Shown piece after piece: positions 12,196 to 23,461 of a stretch of 64,000 nucleotides of DNA. Below the pieces are notes generated by a model, which was given only the letters and a program-made list of their open reading frames with translations, was not told the origin of the DNA and did no database searches. The position numbers were made by a program, and so were the translations under genes. Position 1 is the first letter of the stretch, and each line of letters starts with the position of its first letter. The stretch is from Petunia secreta (taxonomy: Eukaryota; Streptophyta; Magnoliopsida; Solanales; Solanaceae), in the NCBI GenBank assembly GCA_029990175.1, contig JARKIP010000048.1:27242001-27306000 (forward strand). Direction: 5' to 3'.

Positions 12196-12211
12196 CCAGG
12201 CTTTGATACCA
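12196..12211 (-). other. copia primer-binding site (tRNA-iMet type)
   Basis: The minus strand reads TGGTATCAAAGCCTGG immediately inside the 5' LTR. It resembles the standard plant initiator-tRNA-Met primer site TGGTATCAGAGC with one difference. Its position fixes the LTR inner boundary. Confidence 0.85.
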
Positions 12212-12552
12212 TGAAAACTTCATTGATTCTCCGGAATTTGCATAACCTAAGCTAGGGTTTGAGAGAAAAGTTGAGAGAGATGATGAGGTGAAATTTGGGA
12301 AATATCTCGGGCAAGGCTAAATAGCTTAGGCCCACTTCTATTTATATTCTGGGTCAATACCCAGTCCAATATTACAACAGTTAGAGTTTTAACTAAGTAG
12401 CCACTTATGGCTTACAACTTTAACAATGACCAAACTACTCAGGATAAATAAATGATACAAATGGCTATCTAATACAATTTACTAAAGTATTACATGTACA
12501 ATTGTGAGCTTTCTTCTTGGGTCCTGATACTAAGTATCCAAGTAATCCAACA
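12212..12552 (-). repeat. copia 5' LTR, 341 bp
   Basis: Bounded by TG (12,212) and CA (12,552) on the plus strand and adjacent to the primer-binding site. The counterpart is at 1,971-2,280. The flank beyond CA is the LINE 3' region. Confidence 0.9.
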
Positions 12553-12708
12553 GGAAATGATAGACAATAGGATGATAGGTAGTAACAGGATAGGATCAGA
12601 CAAAATAGCTTTAAAATCCGGGAGAAATGACAAGGAGGGCGGGTCTGAGGCTTTGTAATTATGGTATTATGAGAGTAATAAAATCTTTTTTCTGCTGACC
12701 CAAAAAAA
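12553..12708 (+). mobile_element. LINE 3' UTR remnant with short A-run
   Basis: This stretch follows the copia LTR directly and ends in a run of seven A (12,702-12,708) after TCTTTTTTCTGCTGACCC, a plant LINE-like 3' end. It is the plausible continuation of the LINE interrupted at 1,970. This is inferred from position and tail only. Confidence 0.5.
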
Positions 12709-13361
12709 TAGTGGAGACACCCTATCATTATGTATCTAATTAGAAAACAAATTGTTGTATTTCACAAAAATGAGTTGAGTAAAATGTTAGCTTTTCTGTT
12801 AAGACTAGTGTCGTAGGAGTGAAAAATAAATTTTCCGCTATATTACGTTTTACTATTTAAATCTCACTATTTATGAAGATACAATATCTCTTTAATGATA
12901 TGATGATATAAACAACTAATTAAACCCAATATAAATGGTAAAAAGAAGTTTGCACGTATGTATACATACTAGTTTCAGTACGCCTGTGCCAACACGGGCC
13001 CAATAGCACCTTAAGTAAAAGTACTTTTTTAAAAATATTTACGTTGTCTGAATAACGTCTAGACCAGTTAAACAAATAATAATCATTTTATTATTATATT
13101 TTTCATGCATATTTCATGTATATTATATGAATTATTTTTAAGTGTATATTCTATACATATTGACTATGACCGCTCTAATGACTTTGTTTTACATTTTTAG
13201 TTGCATTATGAAATTTAGTTCCGCTCAAAATTTCAGAACACTATATCTTAAAGTAAAGTTTTTTAGGATAAATAATCATTGGTTAAAGTCTAGATACGTA
13301 CATTAAAGGATTAGCTAATCAAGAACTTCACCGTTTTTTATGTACTCGATTGTCCAGTTTA

Positions 13362-13450
13362 CGTCTCTCCACCTTAGTGGGGGTAAGATCTGCGTACCTC
13401 TCACCCTCCGCAGACTCCACTTGTGGAATAACACTGGGTATGTTGTTGTT
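13362..13450 (+). mobile_element. 5'-truncated SINE (TS/SolS-like), with 14-bp target duplication
   Basis: The 89-bp body contains GGTAAGATCTGCGTAC, ACTTGTGGAATAACACTGGG and a (TGTTGT)n-type tail. It is flanked by perfect 14-bp copies of GATTGTCCAGTTTA (13,348-13,361 and 13,451-13,464). The TTG-repeat tail and internal motif match what I recall of Solanaceae TS/SolS SINEs. The tRNA-derived 5' half is absent. Confidence 0.75.
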
Positions 13451-13626
13451 GATTGTCCAGTTTAGAAAAATTATTTTCTAATATTTATCCAATTTTTCTT
13501 GATTTTAGGTCAGGGTCAAGCAAAGAATATAAATTTTTGTTGCAAAACAACTACTACCACTACTGGCTACTTTTAAGAAGTGTCTGCATTTTTAACGTTG
13601 GTATTATCAAATATATGGCAAACATA

Positions 13627-13730
13627 GGCTATTCGTTAATTAAAATCTAAATAAGTGGCTATGGGTCAAATTTAAACAGGCTATACGTTAATTAAACTCC
13701 AAGAGAATGGCTACGGGTTAAATTCTCAAT
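13627..13730. repeat. two-copy 52-bp tandem repeat
   Basis: Imperfect direct copies starting at 13,627 and 13,679, each with GGCTAT(T/A)CGTTAATTAAA and, later, GGCTA(T/C)GGGT(C/T)AAATT. No coding function is seen. Confidence 0.7.
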
Positions 13731-14021
13731 CGGATCCGGCAGGGCAGGACACTTATCACGCTTATATATAAGTACTAATATGAATGAATAAAAACAATCT
13801 TACATGCGTTTGAGATATTTTGATTAGATAACGTCGTTTTTTTATCATCGCTTTCTTGTCTGCAAATAAGAATGTTTACCTAAAATCTATAAAAATAAAA
13901 TTAAAAAAACGAAAACATTTAGATTTTAGCGATGGAAAATAAATATATATACTTTATAATTAATAGATGAGGAAGGCAATCTGTATAACTCTGTAGCATT
14001 TTATCTATATATATATAAAGA

Positions 14022-15206
14022 AAGCTTAGGACAAAATGTAGAATAGGACATTAGGACAACAATTATAATGACACAAAATTCAAATTTATGTAGAATAGGG
14101 CATTTGATTTAAATTTAAATTTAAAGATAAATGTTTTATTTTTTAAATATTAAATGAAAACATAAACCTGCTATTTTCTCTTATAACTATGAAAGCACCT
14201 GTAGGTTTATATCACATTCTCAAATTTAAATTGGCAAGGTCTTATCTCTAAAAAAAATTCCCATACTTATCTCTAAATTTAAAAAAAAAAATTAAAATAA
14301 TGATAAGATAGCTTTTAAAACTTTTATCATATAAGTAGTTACATGATGGAGTCTTTTTTAAAACTAAAGAAGGTTTTCGAGGACTCCTACTTAGTTATCA
14401 GACATTTAAATTAAATGTCATTCTTTATTTGAATTTGAACGAGAGTATAAGATTGCTTTCAAGGATTTAAATTCTGACTAGATTTATTCAAAATCTAAAG
14501 CACGCCCTCTATTACAGCATATAAATCTTTTCAAAGATAAACATTGGACTCTATAAAAAATTCTTAGAGATATATTCATCCTAACTAATTAAAATCTATA
14601 TAGATAAAATAAAGTTTAGTTTTTGAGATATATATAAATATAGATACATTTGGAGAACCCTACCCGTTCTGATCTTCTACCTTATGTTTTGTTCCTTTTG
14701 TGGTCTACTTTATTTGCATTCTGTTGTCTTTAAAATTGTTTTGAGCTTATTTTTTTTATTGCAAGACTTTCAACATATCAAAGCACCTATTGAGGTAAAT
14801 CAACTAATTAACTTGGCTAAATTTTTTATTGTAATTGATTTGGTCTATGTGATAATGGAAGAGTATATTTTTGGAATATTACTTCTTTAAAATCTATCTG
14901 ATTGAACTAGCAAAGCTCCAGTTATTTACTTAATTAGATTTATTATTTTTAAGGTTTTCTGTGGTATTTTTAAAATTATTTATTATATTTCGGGTTATTT
15001 ATCTCATAGCTTATTCTACTTACTTTGGTTTTATATTTTATAGGATTGTGGTCATGGATTATATATGCACTCATCTTTCGATGGAGAAAATGGCCTTAAA
15101 AAGAAAATTGTAGATGAGTGTTGTAATGTATTCATACGATGGGCACATGCTATTAAGGTGCTTCTTCATTTCTTTTACAAATACATTAAAATTTTAATTT
15201 ATATTT
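14022..15206. other. AT-rich Helitron interior, no recognised gene
   Basis: Only short open frames (for example 14,684-14,890 and 15,065-15,310). Stretches near 14,760-14,792 and 15,044-15,155 look exon-like, bounded by plausible splice sites, and could be captured gene fragments. I recognise no protein family. Confidence 0.4.
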
Positions 15207-15877
15207 TGTTTAACCTAGATCCGATTTTAGGCCAATTAACAATTAAATTTGTATTTGCGGAGTCACGATCAATAGTTGAGATTAAGAGTTTATACGGTGA
15301 GCTAAGATGATGATAATACGAGAACGAGATGCAAGTATTAACTATCAAAAGTAAAGCATAAACGGAAATAAAGAGAAGTAACCGTATCGTATCGCTCATC
15401 TTCGGAGAGAGTTCTTCGATACCAATCGTACTCAGATGATCAAAGAACTAAAGTAGTAAGTAAAATATGAGCAAAGAGGGTATCTGAGCAAGAGCGAGAG
15501 AGTATTTTTATTGATATTGTAGACAGGAAGTAAAGTTGTTGTACAATCGATTAAGGCGAATGCTATTTATAAGCCTGGTAGGCACCCGTTGGGATTCGTA
15601 ACCGCTGGGCGTGGATCCGTCTGGATAAGTAACTGCTGGTCACATATCCATTGGAGTCATAACCGCTGGGTTGTAATGATTGCCTTAATGATCATTAATA
15701 GAATGATCGTGGATGATCATGTTAATAACTGCTCACTTAGACCGTGCTGACTGTTGAAGTGTTTCGTAACTCCTTTAGGTCTGTTAGTGATAGATGTTTG
15801 TCCGTTGAAATGTCTGTTCGTGCCACGTGGAAGACACGTGTCACCTTTTCAAGTCTAGTCAGCTTTTATCCAATACA
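15207..15877 (-). repeat. Tat element 3' LTR, 671 bp
   Basis: Runs from TGTTTAACC to CCAATACA on the plus strand and matches 34,790-35,475 almost throughout. It lacks a 15-bp duplication present in the 5' LTR (near 35,390). The adjacent bases 15,878-15,897, read on the minus strand (AAGAAGTGCGGGGACTATC), form the probable polypurine tract. Confidence 0.92.
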
Positions 15878-16316
15878 GATAGTCCCCGCACTTCTTGAGC
15901 AGAGTATCTGTTCGAGGAGTGGATATGAATTTTGGCGAGAATGCCTTGCAAATTTTGTCTCCGTGTGATGTATCTTAATGACGTACGAGCCTTATCAGCT
16001 AAGTGACAAGCCCTTATGACGTGCGCATTTAATGCGCCATATAAAAAAGTAACTGCAGCTGGCACGCCTGCGGAACTGCAGTCCATTCTGAAGTGACTAT
16101 TGTGTGCCCCAAGGGTAAAAGTAATGATTTTAACCGCTTTAGTCACGTGCACACGTTATCTGTTGATCGCGAGGTGACTGCTACTCTTCAGAATAGTGAT
16201 AATACTATAAAGTTTTGATGAACCCTATTCTTTCTTTCAACGGCCAGATCTGATCGTGGTTTCTCTGATGACCTCCACGTGTCTCGAAGGAAGTTGTGGG
16301 GTTGATTCTTCACTCC

Positions 16317-16324
16317 TATAAATA
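16317..16324 (+). promoter_or_regulatory. TATA box of the antisense ORF
   Basis: TATAAATA lies 117 bases upstream of the antisense ORF start at 16,441, in a TC-rich context with CT-rich leader sequence after it. It suggests that the antisense gene has its own promoter inside the retrotransposon. Confidence 0.6.
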
Positions 16325-19300
16325 GGGGTTTGCTTGATGAGAAACTTTTTACTTGCCTTTATTTCTTCTCCGTTGTTCTTTGAAAATCCTTTGAACTAGC
16401 TTTGAATTCTTCTTGACATCTTCATATTTTCCTTGAAACCATGACTTCAAGATCTAGTAAAAATCAAAGCACTGATATTGCTGGTAGTTCCTCGGCGGCC
16501 ACTCCCAGGCCCCGGGCTACCCACGCTACTGTTGCAGAAATAATCCCCAAGAAATGGGGTGAACTTGAGGCGGACTGTAACATTAAGTCCCTTCATAATA
16601 GAGAGGGAGATACGCGCAACTGGCCGGCGTATAGGTTTAAATCTGGGATCACGAAAGAGGTGATCCCACGAGTGAGGACGGACTGCCATCGGGGCGATGA
16701 GGTTCCCCTCTTGCCGGTCTCCGAGGAGGAGAATATTACTTCCCATAGGGCTGGGTGGACAGCCATGTGCACCTACCCTTTTACAGTGGGATGTAGATTA
16801 CCCCTGCACCCTGTGCTGGAGAGGCTCTGCAGGGAGTGCCTCCTCTGTGCGGGGCAACTGAGCCCCAGTATATATAGAATAGTTACTCTTTTAGATTGGT
16901 TCGCGGCAGGAACCGATCAATCTTTTGGCTATGAGCATTTTATTTCTTTGTATAGTATATAAATTTTTAAGGACGGCTATGTAAATGCCAGGATGCGCGG
17001 AAGCAAGGGCTTGGTGCGCAGTTCTGAGGATACTGGTGACCGAGGCTAGGTGCACCGGTATCTGTTTGTGCGCTCCTCGGCCTTGACTTTTGACAACAAG
17101 GCTCATCTTCCAGAAGTCTGGAATAAAAAGCGTAAGTCCCCGAGTACTTTTTGAAATTCTTTGTGCTCTTTCTTCTTCTCGTCTGCTAACTCCGTTCAAT
17201 TTTTATAGCGGCCAAGCAACCCTACGATGGACTCATTTCTGTTGAAGATATGACGGCGTGGGTTGAGCCAATTTTGAAGGAGTTTACTCCTGAGAAGAGA
17301 GAGTGGGCGTATTTTGCCGCTCAAAGAAGTTTGATTGTGCAGAATCATGGTGAGAACATTTCTGCTTTCATGATCATTCTTCTTCTTCAAAAATTCTTCA
17401 TGTCTGACCGTTTTACCTTTTTGTAGGTTCGGGCACTTCGGGAGATTTCTTTCCTGCTCCCCACCAAGACGGGCCTTCCGAGCCTATAGCTGACCCAGAC
17501 GCTGAGGCTGAGGCTATACTGGCTTCGGTGGATGCACTCCGCGGCAGGTAGGGGGCGAGGAACTCATTTCCGGTGGACTGGGCTCCCTGAAGAGGAAGAA
17601 GAGGAGCCAAGGCGAGGGCGGAGCACGGAAGAAGTCTGCTCATAAGACTTCCGTGGCTACCAGGAAAACCTCGTCGGTTGGTGGTGATCCTTCTTTTAGG
17701 GCCAGTGTACCGGAGCCCGTAGAAGAGAATGCCAATGCTGCTGCTGGAGTCCCCGAGTCTGCACGAGGAGAGGGTGTAGCCAAGGAGGTTATCTATCTTT
17801 CGGACACTGAGGCCGAAGTTGATGTTCCTCTTAGGCGAAGGCCTCATCTTCGTAGTGACAGAAGAAGGGCCGAGGAGGAGGCTGTCTGTACTTCGCAGAG
17901 GAGTCCCCGAGTTGATGACGGGGCGGAGGCAGGTCCTTCTCGTGTGGACTAGGGGAAGAGAAAAGTAGGTGAAGAAGAAGAAGAAGAAGAGGTGAAAGAA
18001 GAAGTTAGAGAAAAAGTTCCCTAAGGGTAGCCGTGGTCCTCGTGTTTTTCATTTCGAGGACCTGGAGAATGTGGCTACTGAGGGGGTGACTCCCGTTGGT
18101 CTTCGTGAGTGCGAGACAATAAATCCTGGAGCGGAAGGTCTCTAACCTTTCCTCGTCAAGATTCGTTTGGCGGTCGGTCATTGGTTGCCGGACAGAGTTG
18201 AGTGATATCAGGGGTGTCCATTACAAGTTTGGGCCAAATTATCCCTCTGAGCAGGCTTGGGAACCCAAGTTCTGTGAGAGGAAGCATACTTTGAAACTTG
18301 CCCCTGATGTTAACTTCATAACTGGGCCATGCGGCTTGCCTAAGGCGGTCTCCTCGCTCATCGATCCCCGTGAAGAATGGGTACTGAGGGAGCTGAGCGA
18401 TGAGGAGTTAGCCTTCCAGATTGCTGCTGACTCTGCCCGGGTAAGTTTTTTCCGCTTTGTTTTGGGAATAACTTTAGCCTCGTACTTCTAAATTTGACTT
18501 ACTTTGCTTTTTCAGTCGAGTATGCTGGCTGCCGAGCTCATGTTTCGCTTCAGGCTTAACAACGTCGATCAAGTAGTTGAAGTAAAGAAAGAGTTGCTGG
18601 AAGCTCTGAAGGAGAACAAGACTCCGATAGAGCAGTGTAGTTTCCTTGGTGGTGAGGTTAACCGGTTGACTGATGTCAACAATGAACGTGTTGAGCAAAT
18701 CAACGCACTCACCGGGGAGAAGGACCTTCTTCTCGAAGAGAGAGAAGGGTTCGCACGCTCTGCCCAGGGTTTAGAGAGATTGCTTGAAGAGTGCCGAAAT
18801 TCTCTGAACAGTGCTATCGAATACCGTGCATCCCTTAAGATGGATCTACGGAGAGCCAATGAAGGATCTGTCAAAGCTAGGGCTGATCTCCAGGCTGCCA
18901 AGGATCAGGTCACTCAATTAATGAGTGCTCAGACCGCATTAACCAAGGACTTGGCAAACCTGCGCGATCAGTCTGAAATCAAAGCCAAACTTGCTCCTCT
19001 TGAGGCCAAGCGTACATTGCTCGTGCAGATTCAGGCTAGACAGGTTAATGTCGAGGAGATGCTGCAAACAACAAAGAGCGTTGTTCGAAGAATAAAGCAA
19101 GCATTGAATCTCACTCCTGAGGAGTCTGAAGGCGACGATGATGATGAAGACGAAGATGACGGCGAGAATTCAGGGGGCGATTGTTATACCCCATATGTCT
19201 AAAGTGACGTATATCATTCTAATGACATGTTAAGAATGATTTAAGTGAGTTTAAAGTCATAATATGACCATATATGATGTTTATATGTTGAATATAAAGT

Positions 19301-20860
19301 TTGGAAAAAATCGAATTTAAGTTGCGGAAAAACCGACTAAGGAATTGCCTTGTAATAGAGCTTTTTCAGCAATTAATTTCATGTATTATATGAGGTATTT
19401 TGGGGACATATCATATACCAAATTGAAGGTCTTGGAGTGTAGTTTCCAATACTTTTAACAGTTTGTTCATACAACTTATATATAAAAAGATATGAGCATC
19501 AGAAATCAGGCCAGAAAAAGGGCCATAAGCGCAAAAGAGGACTAAAACTGAAATGTTTCAAGTATAAAAGGAAAAATCCTCCTCCATCTCGTCATTTCCA
19601 GAAACTTAGTGATAGAAACAGTGTTCTCTTGGGTGCTAAATACATTTTGATGGTTTTGAAGAAAGAACATTGATCTTAGCTTGAAATTGAAGACAGATTG
19701 CGTCAAAACGCTCTACGCGATTAGGGTAACATTATGCTACCTTCAATTTCATTTATAGTTTGAGTTTTAGAATTATTTCATAGCTAAGTAAAGTACCTAA
19801 ATTCTATGTTATAGCTTGTTTAAGCTTTAGAAGGTCTGGAATTCAAAGGAAACAAAGTTTAGAAGCAAGAAACATCAAAGGTATGTAAGACTAAACCTTT
19901 CTTTTGGCAAGGCATGTATCCTTTAGCTTTTGAAGGTTTTCTTAGTTCTAAACTTAGTATTTCTTCTGAGAAACTTGTATGGTACCAAGAAAACCTTGTA
20001 TATACTTAATTTGGTACTAAAATCCAAGGTGAAAGACGTCTAAATCAGCAAGACAAAACATTTCAAAATCCAGAACATTGTTTTGATCTTTGGACAGTTA
20101 TTAGTATATTGATCACAACTCCTTGTACAAAATTGATATTTAGATTCTTTAAGAATCCCCAGAACTCTAAGACATACATCTACAACTTTCATGCAGACCA
20201 TGAAGTTTATATCTTTCATCTACACTCTGAAAATTAGGTCGAAAGGCAGGACAGTGGTGCTGTCCAGACATTCTATCTGCAGATTTGTTATGTCATCCAG
20301 TCATCTCATCTTGTTATCCGTTTAATATGTTTATGTTATCAGTTTATCCGGGTATCCATTCCCCTGTATAGTTTAGTGCTGGTTCTGTTTTTGCGGATCA
20401 TCCAGTTTCAGGGGAAACTCTGCCGAAATTTTTATAGAAATTCAAAGAGTGTGACAAATTCTGAGTTCTAGGTTGTGTTTATAATTCTATCAAGAGTTTT
20501 CTTATCATTCCTTGAGTCCATATATATTGTTGCCGCATGTGTTATGCCTCATACATGCTTATGCTTATATTGTGATCATGTTATGTGTGATTTGGAGTCC
20601 CCCATAGAGGCTGGACATTGGACACACAGTCCGGTCGCATGTGATACTACCCGTCTGGGGGATACAGCCCCTCTGGTTCAGGCGAAAGTTGAAACACCTA
20701 GTGTGACCGGGTGTCATTCACACACTCTGACCAGAGAGACTAGATATTACTTGCTGGGGGGGATATAGCCCATAACACCCACCAGGTTTGTTATATACGC
20801 GTATATAGCCACAGTATGCACTGCATGATTATACATGAGGCTAGTTCTGGTTTTCAGTTA

Positions 20861-20980
20861 CCTGATTTGGGGGGATACAGCCCATAACACCAGACAGGTA
20901 CTAGTTCAGATGTTCAGTTACCTAATTTGGGGGGATATAGCCCATAACACCAGACAGGTACCAGTTCAGATAACAGTTCA
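20861..20980. repeat. 60-bp tandem units within the chromovirus LTR
   Basis: Units starting at 20,861 and 20,921 share GGGGATA(C/T)AGCCCATAACACC and CAGACAGGTAC; a third diverged unit lies near 20,755. The same array is in the 3' LTR near 27,880-28,075. Confidence 0.8.
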
Positions 20981-21092
20981 GTTTTAGCTCAGTACCAGTT
21001 ATCAGTTCTTAGTTATCAGCCACCAGTTCTTAGCGTCAGTATCAGTTGACAGTTATCTTTCTAGTAACCAGCTATCAGTCATATTACAGTTA

Positions 21093-21351
21093 CTCCCTCC
21101 GTTTCAAAAAGGATGAACCTTTGCGGAGTACGAGGGTAAAATTGACTAATTTTGACCGGGAATTTGCACATCGAATTTTTAAATTTTTTGAAATAAAATT
21201 TACATATTTAGAAACTACATGAAAAATACTATAAGTCACAATAGTTAACAATTCAAAATAGTTAGAAAATATTTGTAAGACATGTGGTCAAACATAATCT
21301 TGTTTGACCCTTCAAACAGTAATAGGTTCATCCTTTTTGAAACGGAGGGAG
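21093..21351. mobile_element. Stowaway MITE in the 5' LTR, with TA target duplication
   Basis: 259 bp bounded by CTCCCTCCGTTTCAAAAAGG and its complement ending GAAACGGAGGGAG, flanked by TA (21,091-21,092 and 21,352-21,353). The 3' LTR has the uninterrupted site CAGTTATTTATC at the same place. This is direct evidence for insertion after the chromovirus had integrated. Confidence 0.95.
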
Positions 21352-21992
21352 TATTTATCAGTATAGTTCAGCTCATTCTTCAGTTCCAGATTCAGCTAGA
21401 CTTCAGTTTATATTCAGATCATGTTTAGTACGTTCTTCAGATTTCCAGCTATATTGCTATGCTTCAGCTCATATTTACATATCTATATTCCAGCCTTACA
21501 GTTTCATTCAGCTATGATTTATTATATGTTCATGCCTTACATACTTGGTACATATCGTACTCACACCCTTTTCTGGGGCGCTGCGTTTCATGCCGCGCAG
21601 GTGTAGATAGATCAACACTTGGACCATGTTAGTAGGCCATCTATCAGCTATTGGAGTCACTCCGCTTACTTCCGGAGTTACTTATCTTTTGGAATGTGTA
21701 CAGTCAGCCAGCTTGGGTATGTCGGGGCCTTGTCCCGTCCTTTGTATATTCAGATCAGCACTCTTAGAGGCCTATAGATATGTCACTGTGTGGTTCTGTC
21801 AGTATGTTATGTATGTCAACTTGTGTTAGCCTTGTCAGCTTTTTTTTGCATTGTATAATTCTCATCAGTTAGGTTTATGCTCATTCCGTTTATCAGTTAT
21901 ACTCATGGTTAGCAGATTATCAGCAGGATTAGTGGTGATCGACACTTAGTGTTCGTCATCCGTCGCGACCCTAGGTTGGGTCGTGACAAAAG

Positions 21993-22004
21993 TGGTATCA
22001 GAGC
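21993..22004 (+). other. chromovirus primer-binding site (tRNA-iMet)
   Basis: TGGTATCAGAGC lies four bases inside the 5' LTR. It is the standard plant initiator tRNA-Met primer site. Confidence 0.92.
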
Positions 22005-22193
22005 AGTTCAGTCCTAGGGTGTCTACAGGCCGTGTCTAGTAGAGTCTTGTTCAGGAGTATGTTGCGCGCCATACTTTTGAATAGGAGGCTACAAGGCACT
22101 TCAGGACAGTTGTCTTTCTTTCTTCTCTAGATCGTGCGATAGAGCCATGATTATAGAATTCAGCCCTCTAACAATAGTGTTTTCCGCAAAGCG

Positions 22194-23457
22194 ATGTTGC
22201 CAAAGAAACTAACAGCTGCCCAGAAGGTCATGGCTATTGCCGGCGAGGGTACTAGTAGAGTGCCACCTGAGGTGGATGAGAGTGAGGTGTCCAGACCTGA
22301 GGCTCCATCTGAGGCCTCACAGCTCCCTTCAGTTCAGGGCGATATTAGAGGTACCGCAGCTACTGTACGTCCAGCTCTTCTACCCAACAGTCAGGGGCAG
22401 AAAATGAGGGATGCCATCAGATTATTGACCAATGTTGTAGTTGCTCAGACTAGACAGCATAGTGCAGATTCCCAGGGAGATACTGGATCCAGGATCAGTG
22501 ATTTTATCCGACTAGAGCCTCCAGTCTTTACTGGATCCCGTACAGAAGAGGACCCTCAGGATTTTCTAGTGAGGATAGCCAGAGTATTGAGGGTCATGCA
22601 CGTGTCAGACACAGACTCAGTAGAGTTAGCTGCATTCAGATTGCATGACGTAGCAGCAGGGTGGTATCAGACATGAGAGCTATCTAGAGGGTCAGATGCT
22701 ACTACGGTGACTTGCTAGGAATGCTTGGATGCCTTCTTTCCTCTGTATATACCTATAGAGACAGAGAGTACGTGCTGATCAGTTCCTTACCTTGAGACAT
22801 GGAAGTTTGAGTGTAGAAGAGTATAATTGTCGCTTTAATTCTTTAGCAAGGTTTGCCCCCAGTGTGGTAGCCAGTATGGAGGATAGAATTCATAGGTATG
22901 TAGTGTGACTAGGTCCACGCTTGGTGAATGAGTGAATGATCGTTGCTATGCAGCCAGGTATTATATCACACATTCAGGCATTTGATTTATCACTTGAGGA
23001 GAAAAAGCAGAAACAGAGAACCGACAGGGATAGAGGGTTACATAAGAGGGGAAGATTGTCTTGTCCATTTAAAGAGACATCTCGAGTGAGTAGGCAGCAG
23101 AGTGTTAGACAACCACCAGCTAGTATACCTCAAGAGTCCCATGACCTGAGATCTGATAGACTTCCTCAGTCCAGATCTAGTCACGCATCACAGACTTCAG
23201 GATTTAAGCGTCGTGGTACTTTTGTACAGGCCGGTCAGACATATCCCAGATGTCCAGATTGTGGTAGACGCCACTTGAGACCATGTAAGTTAGGAGTTGA
23301 TACTCGTTGTATTTTTCAAAAGGCAGGCCATTTTATGAGAGGTTGCCCGACAAGGGGTGGTAGTTGTACAGCCCAGCCAGCTAGATCAGTAGTTACTTGC
23401 TCAGCACCAACACATCATCAGGGGCATGTTCTTGAGGATGGCACCTGCATAACATAA
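22194..23457 (+). pseudogene. chromovirus gag with defective zinc knuckle
   Basis: Begins MLPKKLTAAQ at 22,194. It contains the Ty3-type Gag core (FIRLEPPVFTGSRTEEDPQD, AAGWYQ), then after stops near 22,676, 22,718 and 22,910 continues to FDLSLEEKKQ. The CCHC knuckle near 23,307-23,345 reads CIFQKAGHFMRGC, with the second cysteine replaced by glutamine. The frame ends at 23,455 and RT follows almost at once, so the protease segment expected here is missing. Confidence 0.85.
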
Positions 23458-23461
23458 AGAA

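Larger units (their letters stand above)
1971..12552 (-). mobile_element. Ty1/copia LTR retrotransposon, degenerate, split by a hAT element
   Basis: The element lies on the minus strand with its 5' LTR at 12,212-12,552 and 3' LTR at 1,971-2,280. The order gag, protease, integrase, RT, RNase H identifies Ty1/copia (Pseudoviridae). Removing the hAT insertion at 3,542-8,478 leaves about 5.6 kb, a normal length for the family. All coding modules are recognisable but carry stops and frameshifts. The insertion site is inside a LINE 3' region. No target duplication can be read because about 31 bp of the left LTR end is missing. Confidence 0.92.
12969..13967 (-). mobile_element. candidate non-autonomous Helitron, about 1 kb
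   Basis: Read on the minus strand, the right end begins TCTATTAATTATAAAG after an A (plus position 13,968 is T). The left end finishes with a GC-rich hairpin (GCCCGTG, loop, CACAGGC), a 10-base spacer and CTAG followed by T. A 5' TC, a 3' CTRR preceded by a hairpin, and insertion between A and T are the Helitron criteria. No Rep or helicase coding is present, so it would be non-autonomous. It contains a SINE and a 52-bp tandem pair. Confidence 0.55.
19182..21988 (+). repeat. chromovirus 5' LTR, 2,807 bp
   Basis: Almost identical to 26,296-28,848 by eye apart from a MITE insertion at 21,093-21,351 and small indels. It contains GGGGATA(C/T)AGCCCATAACACC tandem units and many CAGTTATCAGTT-type words. 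Open frames inside (20,475-20,768; 21,421-21,829) recur in the other LTR and are not genes. Confidence 0.95.

Noticed and set aside
1397..12715. AGTGGA near 1,402 and 12,710 as a LINE target duplication
   Set aside because: Only six bases match and the left copy is not at a demonstrable gypsy/LINE boundary; the gypsy sequence does not resume after 12,708.
20475..21829. Open frames in the chromovirus 5' LTR, repeated at 27,589-28,689
   Set aside because: They lie inside both LTRs, include tandem repeats, and have no recognised domain or start context.
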